Shown here: one piece after another, positions 1 through 8,611 of the stretch | Layout of the letters: each line of letters opens with the position of its first letter | Numbering within the stretch: the first letter of the stretch is position 1 | The notes under the pieces: generated by a model | Told to the model about the DNA's origin: nothing | What the model saw: the letters and a program-made list of their open reading frames with translations, nothing else | Database searches by the model: none | Translations under genes and position numbers: made by a program | Assembly (NCBI RefSeq): GCF_000350225.1 | Contig: NW_005179159.1 | Coordinates: 180,261 to 244,260, forward strand | Origin: Chondrus crispus | Taxonomy: Eukaryota > Rhodophyta > Florideophyceae > Gigartinales > Gigartinaceae | DNA: 64,000 nt | Reading direction: 5' to 3'

Positions 1-340
1 GTTCCTCTCTACAATACCGTAGGGCCAGAGAGTACAATACTTTGATGCATCGCATGGTTGTCCAAGTCTGAGACGGTAAATAGAGAAGGCAACCCAGGCA
101 CGAAGGGAGGTCTTCTTTTTTTTATCTTGTTCCCGTTTTGCCTCTGCGATTGCTTTTGATACTGTACAGTACCGCCAATAATTATAGCCGCACCCCACAA
201 ATATGCATTGCGGGTAAAGGAATCTTACTTTGCATAAAAAACTGCTTTGTCCTTGACGCATTCCTGCACGCCGAGTCCAAAACAATGCTCAGATTTTGAA
301 ACGCATCAATAGTTTGGAAGATATGCATCAAAAACCATTT

Positions 341-370
341 ATGGGGTGACAGTAATTATAGAGTACAGTG
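341..370 (+). repeat. Left inverted repeat of the Tc1-like element
   Basis: About 30 bases beginning ATGGGGTGACAGTAATTATA match the reverse complement of 1523-1552 with about three differences. Confidence 0.75.
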
Positions 371-394
371 CTTCTAAACAACCATAACTCTGGT

Positions 395-1391
395 TCAGTA
401 CTTCGTAGGGCCACCTTTGGCCATCGCACAGTCAAAGCAACGCTTCTGCATGCTCCCTACTAACTTATCCAACGTCTCAGTGTTCATATTTTCCCAGCAG
501 TCCATTATACATTCGAGTAGCTCATCGATATTATTAAACTGCCTTTCATGTGCGTACACTTTCCTTACCGAGATCCCCCAAAGGTTTTTTATAGGGTTGA
601 GGTCAGGGGACTTGGCAGGCCAGTCCATAACGTGCACTTCCTCCTCTTCAAACCATTCGTAAACGCGATTAGCACGGTGTACAGCTGCACCATCTTGCAT
701 AAACGTCCAGCTAGGACCGAGCTCTTGATCAACAAAAGGAAGGAGATTGGTCTCGAGAGTCTGAATATGCTTGAGCGCATTCTGCTTCCCTTCTAAAACG
801 ACCAAGTCACACTTCTTTTTCCCAGCAAACGCACCCCAAACCATCACCGAATCACCTCCTTGCTGGCGCTTTGAAAAAACCTTTCTATCCTTTCGTAAGT
901 CATGCCAATAAATCGCGAAGCCGTCTGGTCCGTCGAAATTAAACTTCTTCTCGTCAGATCAGACTACATTTGCCGAATCACCAGGCGTCCAGGTCACCTT
1001 ATCTCGAGCCCAACTTTCTCGCGCGATTTTGTGGCGCGGAAGCATCATTGGTGCGCGTGCCATGCGCATATACCGAAGGGTGGGAGTGCTGCTGAGTATT
1101 GCACGCACGCGGCTGGACTTAACAGGGAGCTGGAGTGTCTTGACAAGTTCTGTTGATGTCATTTCTCCCTTGTGCGCCTCTCGGATCAGCGCCCTTTTTG
1201 CCTGCGCAGACAGCGTAGGCTTCCTCCCGCTCCTTTTTTGTTCCGTAGAGCTCGGGGGCTTTCAAGTAGTTAGCTACTACTTTTGCGGACCTGCCTAGAT
1301 GCTTGGCGATGCGGCGTATCGACCACTGAGCATCATGCAGGCCCGCAATTTTTCCTTTTTCTTCAGCCGTTAAGGATTTACCGCGCGGCAT
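395..1391 (-). pseudogene. Tc1/mariner transposase, broken
   Basis: Tc1-family cut-and-paste transposase read from 1391 down. The N-terminus (MPRGKSLTAEEKGKIAGL...) is a helix-turn-helix with RRIAKHLGRSAKVV. A frameshift near 1215-1230 leads into the second DNA-binding segment (MTSTELVKTLQLPVK). The catalytic half is DDE/D. The first Asp is in SDEKKFNFDG, but the codon just before it is TGA at 959-961, where the family usually has Trp. The second Asp is in FMQDGAAVHRA. The family motif SPDLNPIENLW reads SPDLNPIKNLW, so the third catalytic acidic residue is Lys. A frameshift, a nonsense codon and a lost catalytic residue make it inactive. Family assignment is firm. Confidence 0.9.
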
Positions 1392-1522
1392 AATTGGGGG
1401 GTCTGTTGGGTACTTTTTTACACGGAAGGCTGCTTGTGTTGAAGCGTATTGTATTGGGCTTTTAACGCGCTAAAGAACGCGGCAAGGAGTCTTTCGGTTG
1501 CCGAGTTCTTGGCGCGAGAATG

Positions 1523-1552
1523 TACTGTACTCTATACTTAATGTCACCCCAT
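1523..1552 (-). repeat. Right inverted repeat of the Tc1-like element
   Basis: Mirror of 341-370, ending GTCACCCCAT. The internal word TACTGTACTCTATA is shared with the left copy on the complement. Confidence 0.75.
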
Positions 1553-1768
1553 GAATACACATGTATTAATATCTGCAAAAGTATTTATGCTTTGCAAAAT
1601 CTGATTGCAGATTCGGACTCAGCACGCATTGTTTTATCAAGAATGTTGTTGTTTTTTATGCAACGTGTGCTGCGTGCCACAGCACGGCACAAATTGGGGG
1701 TGCGGCTATAAATAATGGCGGTACCGTACCTGCAGCCAAAAGCAACGCAATTCGCTATGCCGCAGAAA

Positions 1769-2221
1769 CCGCGCTAGCGGTCCTGAAACTGCTGTGAGAG
1801 GTCTGATATGATGTTGTTATGCTTTTCCCGTGAACGCATCTGCGCAGAATCCAACGGGAAGCAGGGGATTGGTGTGCTCTGGCTGTTGACCAAACCATTA
1901 CACTTTGTTGACATCAGACACGGTACCTCGCTTCACAATACCGTATACCGGGCAACATATCAAGAGCATGATGAAAAGAAAGTGAACTTCCTTCCCATCC
2001 ATTTTTACCTTGCAGTCGAGTGTGCGCTGTTACAAAAACGGAAATATTGCGATAGAATTCACTATTCGCCATGTGGCGGAGATGCTCTCACGACCTAAAC
2101 GCTGCGAACACACTCCATGTTTGAGTGAAAAGCGTGCCATATAAATGTCCTGCGTGGCTGGCGGGTGCCTGCCGATCTGTGTACAAGGGCAGACATGGGC
2201 AGATACTCTCCTCTTCTGCCC
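1769..2221. other. Stretch without a recognised gene
   Basis: Only short unconvincing ORFs are present. A TATAAA-like word lies near 2228 and ATATAAA near 2138, but no gene can be tied to either. Confidence 0.4.
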
Positions 2222-3478
2222 TTACTGTATAAAAGGCCTGTCTTTTGGTGGGCCAAACCGCCGATATACTGAAGCCCATCGAAGTGACCGGTCTGCACGA
2301 AAAATTCCATTGAGGTTGACGCCCTCCCCTGTCCTCTCCTTTATATGGCTTACCCGTACCCCCCATCTCCATTGGCGGTCTCCTTCTCCGCCGGGGCTAC
2401 TGTAGCCGTTCAGGTCGGAGTCTTCTCGCCGGAACCGACGTCGGTCGCGCGCATTGCGGCCTCTGCGGTTGCTTCTGCGCGATTCGTCCGACTCGGTGTC
2501 CTCGTCATCGGAGGGGTATCCACCTCCTCCGGCATCGCGGTATCGCGTACAGCGTGATTCGCGGTTATCATCGGAAGAGTAACCGACCCCTCCGGCATCG
2601 CGGCATCGCGCGTAGCGTCCGTCGCGGTTCTTGCGCGTCGCCCTGTGGCGAGGTCTTGTGTCTTCTTCCTCGGAGGGGTTTTCTGTACCCTTCGAGGTGT
2701 AGCCTTGAGCGCCGGGTGCGCTTCTTCTGCTCGACCGATACGGCTGTCGCTTTTCTGTACCGAAGCGCCCCAGGCGGTTTTCTGTCCCGCGGGGGCCAGC
2801 CGTATCGGCGAATACGGGAGGGCCATTTTCTGTGGGCCCTCCTGTAGCACCATAAATTGGTGGGAGGTATATGGTCTTACCCTCCGGGTGAGGGGCCGTT
2901 GTACCGATCTGGGGTGCGGCGCCGATCGGTTCAGCGTGCGTTAGCGTAGAATCCGGAGCGGTTGAGTCGCGCTGCACGCGTGCGTCGACTCCTGCTCCGA
3001 CGAAGGTCGTGGCCAGAAGATTGGCCACGGCGGAGCTGATCGCTCCCTTTAGAGCCGTACCGGACGGGGATTTTTCATCCACAGTGGTGAGCGCGGTCAC
3101 CACCTGGCATTGGACTTGAGCGGGTAGAAGTTCGTCCAAAAGCGGTGATATCGCGCTGCGTATGTGCGCGTCCACGAGTGCGGGCACCGTTCGGTCGAGG
3201 CATACGCGCGCTACCTGGGAGAGTTCCGTAGCGAGGAACTCCTCGACCCAGGCCTGGATGTGCGGCTGAATCGCGTCGACCATCCATTGGACGCGATTCT
3301 CAGTGCCTGCCGACACGGCCGGCGTAACATCCGATGCGGACGCTCGCGTGCGGCCCGGTCGCGGTGGCGGTCGCAGCAGGGCTTCCGGGTTCTCCACCCG
3401 GGGGCGCGGTGCGCCACTGCCACTGCTGGTGCTCAGACGCCCGGAGGCGGAGTCTCCGCCTTCTTCCGGTCGGTTCAT
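2222..3478 (-). CDS. Gag-like protein of element D (function unassigned)
   Basis: 418-codon ORF taken from ATG at 3478; an upstream TTG at 3517 is also in frame. The N-terminal half is Pro/Ser/Gly-rich followed by a helical stretch (VQWMVDAIQPHIQAWVEEFL through PLLDELLP). The C-terminal half is very rich in Arg, Asp and Ser and has two imperfect copies of a unit like RDAGGVGYSSDDNRESR and RDAGGGGYPSDDEDTESD. It sits directly after the LTR and primer-site-like sequence of element D, the place of gag. It has no zinc knuckle and no clear match to element A's gag, so the gag role rests on position. The last ~30 codons may come from flanking DNA where D is truncated. Confidence 0.45.
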   Translation of the reverse strand: MNRPEEGGDSASGRLSTSSGSGAPRPRVENPEALLRPPPRPGRTRASASDVTPAVSAGTENRVQWMVDAIQPHIQAWVEEFLATELSQVARVCLDRTVPALVDAHIRSAISPLLDELLPAQVQCQVVTALTTVDEKSPSGTALKGAISSAVANLLATTFVGAGVDARVQRDSTAPDSTLTHAEPIGAAPQIGTTAPHPEGKTIYLPPIYGATGGPTENGPPVFADTAGPRGTENRLGRFGTEKRQPYRSSRRSAPGAQGYTSKGTENPSEEEDTRPRHRATRKNRDGRYARCRDAGGVGYSSDDNRESRCTRYRDAGGGGYPSDDEDTESDESRRSNRRGRNARDRRRFRREDSDLNGYSSPGGEGDRQWRWGVRVSHIKERTGEGVNLNGIFRADRSLRWASVYRRFGPPKDRPFIQ

Positions 3479-3607
3479 CGTCGAATACGCTTCACGATCG
3501 ACGCTGTGATTTCTCAACCTTTTCCGCCCGTACGGTTCTGCACACGATCGAGTGACTACGCGTGCGGCTCAACCTCTAGAGTAATTCCCTCCAAAAGAGT
3601 ACCAAAA

Positions 3608-4274
3608 TGTGGGATAACTCCTCTCCGCCCTGGGTTGGGTGAGAGGCGGAGGCTTCAGCGAGGGAGCACGCGACGCGGACGCGACGCGTTAATTGAACCG
3701 ATCGGACGAGCTCGCGAAAAGAGAGTGGCTCACCGGCCGGTTACGCGCAGTGGCCCCGTGGTGCGTGAACGGGAGCGACCGGTAACGGGTTAGAAGCCAG
3801 CGCGCGCGATAGACAACCGAAACGGATGTATATACGCGCGAAAAGGACGGGAGCGAGCTTGCCCCAGTTTACTGGTGGGGACGGGTGTCAGGTATTAACC
3901 CCTCAGAGGAACGCCTCGGACACCTGTCCCAGTATACAGTACCTGCCGCCTAGTGCATACCAGGTAATGTACGCCATTCAAAAACTAGCCCCTCAATTCC
4001 TAATTACCGCGCGGACGCTGCAGCTACACGTGTGTACCATTGTACACACGCGCTGCTTACAGACTACTGCACGGATGCCACGTGTGCTAGCGTACACGAA
4101 TAATACTAGCAGACTACCGCTTGGCCGACACGTGCACTACTGTACACGTACGCCAGATTACGACCGCTCGGCACGCGCGCGATCCCTACACGTGGGCACA
4201 CCCGCCCACGTGTCCACCGTGCACGGCCGCACTGTTAATAATCTCCCCGCGCGCGCGTCCGTCGTTATACTACA
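3608..4274 (-). repeat. 5' LTR of element D
   Basis: On the minus strand it starts TGTAGTATAACGACGG and ends GTTATCCCACA, the TG...CA pattern. It holds several short inverted repeats (CACGTG and TGTACA words, 4020-4150) like the U3 hairpins of LTR A. Start is fixed by the break in gag C at 4275; the end is by pattern only. Confidence 0.6.
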
Positions 4275-4974
4275 GACGTCGTCCGTATGATAGCGGCGAA
4301 TCAGCAAGTGCACCAAACCGGGCCACGAAATTGATCCAGCGCTCCTTAGCCATCCGGATTTTAACGCCGTCATCGTGTAAGAACTGTAATGGCGTTCCGC
4401 GTCACACTGCAAGAAATGAGCTATGAATCGTACAGCTACGCCCTCGTTGAGGGGCTGTTCATTAAAGTTGATGCTGATGTCCTTGAGAAAGGACAGCAGC
4501 GTTATCGGGGAGGAACCATCGAAGTTTTTCATCGTAGGCCCAATTCCTTGGCCGCGCTTCACGAACTTGACAATTCGTCCGGCATCGTTCTCCGAGAAGA
4601 GAATAGAAGTATCGTCATGACGAAAGAGGCGATAGTCGACAACGTGCCTTAAATCTTGAAGTAGGGTCTTCGTGGGCTCGATACCAGGCTCTAGAGGTCC
4701 CAAGTGGCCGAAGGGCGCCACCGCGAGTGGCGGAGAAGGCGTTTTCGGTCGGTATGGAATCTTGTGGGACACAAGCAGAGGGGCCGTGGCTCGCGCTCTA
4801 CGAGCGTGAGCATCACGACGAAGCTCATTCGGTTCCAGACAATCGGAACCTGTAGGAAAAGGGTCGAAAGGTCGCAACAAAACCAGACCCAGTCGTGACA
4901 CGACGCAAGCGTTCGCAGACGTTGAAGATATATCCGATTCTCTCTCTCGCAGCCAATTCGCGCGGCTTCGTTGC
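4275..4974 (-). pseudogene. Gag fragment of older Ty3/gypsy element C (downstream part)
   Basis: Minus-strand reading frame homologous to element A gag. The block PFGHLGPLEPGIEP, then GPTMKNFDG, LSFLKDI, LNEGVAVRFIAHFL, DAERHYSSYTM and SWPGLVHLLIRRY matches A's PFGTLGPAEPGVEP, RPTMKSFDG, LPFLKDI, LTEGVAVRVFAHFL, DAERLYTSYTM and SWPGLVNQFIKRY in order. This is the capsid-like core of a Ty3 gag. It is cut at 4275 by the LTR of D and at 4974 by the 5' LTR of A. Its upstream continuation is at 19925-20099, beyond A. The two parts share the 5-bp target site GTTGC. Confidence 0.85.
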
Positions 4975-5614
4975 TGTAGCATAACCGCCGGCTACTGTAC
5001 TATACATTAGATTTGGAATTAGATTCAACGCTGTAAGGCACGGACCTTACAGCGTGCGCGCGCGCCTACCTTACAGCGCGCGCGCACCAACACGTGTACC
5101 CCACGTGTAGCATACGGGTGCTGTCAGCCCCGACGGCTGACAGCGTTACAGTGCGGGCCGGCCCGCACTGTCTACAGTAAGCCGACTACAGTACAGTCCG
5201 TACTGTACTGTAGACGCTTAATTAACTTGTACAATAAATATAGGGAGCGACCGCCGGTGGGGAGGAAGAAGACAGGCAACCCTCCACCGACGGTCGACCA
5301 CCCAGCTTACTCTACTCACACCGCCGTTCCGCGAGTAGTGACCACCGAGCGGGTAGTGGACGCGCGCGACACCGCGGCGAGCTGCGATCCGCCTCCGCCT
5401 GTCAGTACCGGATCGTCAACCGGTACTGCTCCGGGGCGTCGAGGCGTCGATCCGCTCGCCTACGCGCGCGTCCCCGCCGACCACGCTCTACCACCCGCTA
5501 CCGGCCCGCTTCCGGTGGCGTTGGTTGGTTCAAGACCCTCGGTACACCGATCCGGGGTCTTCCGCCGAACATCGCGAACACCCCCTCCGCCGGGTGTGGG
5601 GTGTTTATGCGACA
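4975..5614 (+). repeat. 5' LTR of element A
   Basis: Identical to 19285-19924 apart from about ten substitutions. The U3 part carries several perfect hairpins, then an AT-rich TATA-like word, then a GC-rich R/U5. The sequence after 5614 (CTGGTCTCCCGACC) contains TGG and may be the primer-binding site; the tRNA was not identified. Confidence 0.95.
5029..5242 (+). promoter_or_regulatory. U3 hairpin array and TATA-like element in LTR A
   Basis: Stems seen directly: CGCTGTAAGG/CCTTACAGCG (5029-5054), GCTGTCAGCC/GGCTGACAGC (5120-5144), a perfect 22-bp palindrome (5149-5170) and CTACAGTACAGT/ACTGTACTGTAG (5186-5213). AATAAATATA follows at 5233-5242. The order hairpins, then TATA-like word, is repeated in LTR B with different bases, so the structure rather than the sequence is shared. 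A core-promoter role is inference. Confidence 0.55.
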
Positions 5615-5691
5615 CTGGTCTCCCGACCTAGAAGACCTTCAAGATCACGCCGAGAAGGTTGTCCTCTACCTCCGCGTCCGTACGCGTTGAG

Positions 5692-7806
5692 ATGAGCGCC
5701 GAGTACCCGACCTCGATCCGATCCGAGCCGACGGATGTGCGAGAGGCCGCGCTACGCGTCCAAGTCGGCGACGGCGTCGCAGGTCCTCGGGACCGCGAAC
5801 CGTCGCCCGACTTCTCCGAAGGACGCGCTCGCGCGATGTACGATCGCATCGCCGAGTACATCGAGGATGTCCGGACATCTCTCCGTATCGATGTCTCCGA
5901 CAGCGTCTACGCCCGCTGTATGGAAGAGTTGCGCTCCCTCCGCGAAGGAAGGTTCGAGCGCGTAACTCAGTCCTTGGAGAACCTGCGTGCGCTCGTCGAC
6001 CAGCTCCATGCCTGTGTGGTGCTGGTCGAGGACGCGCGCATTGATTCCCCCGCCGTAGAGGTTGCGGGTCGACCCGCGAGTGCAAACTCCGGGGTTCGAC
6101 GAGACCGGCAACCCTTCCCATCTGCCGAACAGATGGGAGCGTTCGCGCACATGGCGGCAGAACTTAACTCAACGCGCCGCCGTGCCCGTGAGATGGAACA
6201 GACCTCGGCCGAGAGGCCGCCCGGAGCCTCCTCGAGTAGGCCCGGTGCCACTGTTCCTCCGGTCGCGTCCGGATCGCAAGAGTGGCGTCCGGCTGGTGCC
6301 GTCACCAGCCGGACGGCGGAGGACATCAAGCCGACGGCGGACGCGAACTTCGCGTCCGAAACTCAAGCCCTGCCGCATGTCCCCGGAAGCATGCGGCAGT
6401 CACGACGGGTACCGACCGAACTCGACCAGGACCGTGGAGGAGTCGCCCGCGGATCAGGGGAACCGATTGTCCCCTTCGATCCTCGCTGGGGCGGCTACCA
6501 GCCGGCGGATCTTACCGCGCATCCCGGCCCCGTCGACATCCGAACGTTGCCCGTCACGCCGTTCGGAACGTTGGGTCCCGCCGAACCTGGGGTCGAGCCC
6601 GTCCACACCATGATACAGGAGTTCAGCGCCGTCGCGAACTACTGGATGTATCGGTTGGACAACACCTCGAGGCTCGTTACCTCGGGTGACGCAGGACAGA
6701 TCGCCAAGTACGTCCAACGCTGCCGTGGGCTCCGCCCCACGATGAAGAGCTTCGACGGTACTGATGCGATTCAGTTGCTCCCGTTCCTGAAGGATATCTG
6801 GATAACCTTCAATGCCCAGCACCTGACCGAAGGTGTGGCAGTCCGTGTCTTCGCTCACTTCCTCGAGCGAGACGCGGAGCGGTTGTATACGAGTTACACC
6901 ATGCGCGCCCTCCGCGCCGGCCAGCTCCACGACGATACGAGCTGGCCTGGTCTCGTCAACCAATTTATCAAACGCTACCTAACCGAGGACGTGTTATGGG
7001 AAGCGTTTGATGCTGTTGCGTCGGCGCGACAGCTTCCTCACGAAACCGAGAACACGTTCGCGGACCGGCTGGAATCCGCCGCGTTCCGATGCACGGCCGT
7101 GTTCTCAGAACAAGCCCTCGCGCACTATTTCGTGCGCGGGTTTTCCACTGCGACCCGAGCCGCAGTGGCAGAGACGATGCAAAGGTTGCCCGGACAACAG
7201 AAGACCGAACTCTCGACGATTCGCCGTATCGCAACGGCTGAGGGAACAACCTACCGCGCCCGCCGCGGATTGCCGCTGCCGGATCCGAAGCCGGCAGCGA
7301 AGGGAGTCCGAACTCCGAGGTCGCACGGAACAAGTTCGCCGGCGACCGCCCTCCACATTGGAGAAGATGAGTGGCAGGCAGACCCTGTCCTCATTACGCA
7401 AGGTTTCGACCGCGCAGGAGGCCGACCTCCTACGCCAGCTTCCACCGGTTCGACCGGAAGCTTCGCAACGGCGTTCGCACACACGCCGAAGGCCACGAGT
7501 GGTCCGAGCCACAACATGGCGGAGCTGGATATCTCCAGTCGAGAAGGAGACCGCTGGCTGCCTAACGTGCCTCGACTCACCGACGAAGAGGCACGCCACG
7601 CGGCGACGTTTGCGTCGACCGATGGCAGCGCGTACGTTTGTTGGCTGTGCCGGACGTATGGCCACGCCATGTACGCGTGCCCGTTCCTGTCGCCTGAACA
7701 ACGTCAGTTCACGGCGTACAGGAACTACCGCTATCAGATGGAGACGCACCCCGGGATGCGCAGTCTCATCCAGCAGTCTACGCGGGAAGACCGAGGCCCC
7801 CGGTGA
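5692..7806 (+). CDS. gag: Gag polyprotein of element A
   Basis: Structural protein that would form the retrotransposon particle. 704 codons from ATG at 5692; a TTG at 5659 lies in the same frame. N-terminal helical, coiled-coil-like stretch (about 30-110), a Pro/Ser-rich linker, then a Ty3-type capsid core (GPAEPGVEP ... YVQRCRGLRPTMKSFDG ... FLKDIW ... SWPGLVNQFIKRY ... FADRLESAAFRC). Near the C-terminus is one CCHC knuckle, CWLCRTYGHAMYAC (C-x2-C-x4-H-x4-C), for RNA binding. It ends in TGA at 7804-7806. The same frame stays open for another 474 nt, so some readthrough is possible. Homologous fragments occur in element C on both flanks of A. Confidence 0.9.
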   Translation: MSAEYPTSIRSEPTDVREAALRVQVGDGVAGPRDREPSPDFSEGRARAMYDRIAEYIEDVRTSLRIDVSDSVYARCMEELRSLREGRFERVTQSLENLRALVDQLHACVVLVEDARIDSPAVEVAGRPASANSGVRRDRQPFPSAEQMGAFAHMAAELNSTRRRAREMEQTSAERPPGASSSRPGATVPPVASGSQEWRPAGAVTSRTAEDIKPTADANFASETQALPHVPGSMRQSRRVPTELDQDRGGVARGSGEPIVPFDPRWGGYQPADLTAHPGPVDIRTLPVTPFGTLGPAEPGVEPVHTMIQEFSAVANYWMYRLDNTSRLVTSGDAGQIAKYVQRCRGLRPTMKSFDGTDAIQLLPFLKDIWITFNAQHLTEGVAVRVFAHFLERDAERLYTSYTMRALRAGQLHDDTSWPGLVNQFIKRYLTEDVLWEAFDAVASARQLPHETENTFADRLESAAFRCTAVFSEQALAHYFVRGFSTATRAAVAETMQRLPGQQKTELSTIRRIATAEGTTYRARRGLPLPDPKPAAKGVRTPRSHGTSSPATALHIGEDEWQADPVLITQGFDRAGGRPPTPASTGSTGSFATAFAHTPKATSGPSHNMAELDISSREGDRWLPNVPRLTDEEARHAATFASTDGSAYVCWLCRTYGHAMYACPFLSPEQRQFTAYRNYRYQMETHPGMRSLIQQSTREDRGPR

Positions 7807-8611
7807 GGAGACCCGAACCGATCGGGTGGGGGCGTCCGTTTCGTCCCTCGCGAAGGCGGGTATCGACACCCGGGAACCGATCAAAGGGATCGTCGTGATC
7901 CTCGTCAGATGGATACGCGGTATCCCCGTCGAGATGGAAGAGGCGACCGGGGCCGTGCCCAGTTGCCCCAAGGGGTACAGAACGCCATCATGTACCTCCA
8001 AGATTGGGTTGGGGATCCGAACCCCCAGCCCACGGAAGGAGGCGGAGGAGAACCGGTTCTCGCCGCCCCTCAAATATTGCAACGGCCGGACGTTGCAATT
8101 CAAGGGGGCGAAGCATCCAGTTACTTCGTAGAGGATGCCCAGACAGGGTGGAGGAACGACGCGCACCACCACGGCCAGGGACCCGTTGACGCGCTAGCTA
8201 ACGAAAGCAGGGCGGGTAGCTCCGACAGCTCGGGTAGTTCGAAAACCCGTAAAGACGGTTACGTTCGCGCGGTCGCGTGAGCCGTCTTGTCACACCAACC
8301 TAGACCCGTTACGATTCAACTCCGGCGGAGGAGGGGAATGTTTGCCGATAATATTCCCCTCGACTCCGCGCGAGCGCACCGAGACTTCCGTAAGTCAGGT
8401 GCGGGAGGACAAAAGCGCCGAGGCCACCGAGAGCCCGGCACGACTAGAGGAAGAAGGCACCGTGGCCACCGTGAGCCACGCGCCAAATAAGGAGCGCATC
8501 GAACGCGCAGGCGGCCCGACCCACGTGTGTCCGGGGCCAGAAGAAATCAAGTCGCGTACGGACGCGACTTGCCGCGAGGACGTCACCGACCGACGGACGC
8601 CCCGCGACTGA
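7807..8611 (+). other. Gag-pol junction region of element A
   Basis: The gag frame continues open from the TGA at 7804 to a stop at 8278-8280, with an Arg/Asp/Gly-rich start and a Ser/Gly-rich end. The pol frame is open from about 8342 to a TGA at 8609-8611 and again from 8612. So gag and pol are in different frames with two stops between them. Expression of pol needs reinitiation, a frameshift or splicing; the sequence does not show which. Confidence 0.5.

Larger units (their letters stand above)
140..1768 (-). mobile_element. Tc1/mariner-type DNA transposon, inactive
   Basis: A broken Tc1-like transposase on the minus strand lies between inverted repeats. The clearest match is 30 bp (341-370 and 1523-1552), starting ATGGGGTGACA inward from each side. 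Weaker inverted similarity continues outward: the stretch near 165-195 mirrors 1692-1724, including the shared word GGGGTGCGGCTATAA on the complement. Long imperfect inverted repeats of 200 bp or more occur in some Tc1 families. The outer ends are approximate and no clear TA duplication was found, so the limits are inference. Confidence 0.7.
2222..4274 (-). mobile_element. 5' part of an LTR retrotransposon (element D), truncated
   Basis: Reading down the minus strand: an LTR (4274-3608), a TGG-starting tRNA-primer-like site just after it (about 3605-3588), then a gag-like ORF that ends with loss of recognisable element sequence near 2222-2300. The LTR begins TGTAGTATAAC, like the other LTRs of this superfamily in the window. 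Upstream of 4274 the sequence is the gag of a related element (C), so D inserted into C. Pol and the 3' LTR are missing. Confidence 0.6.
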
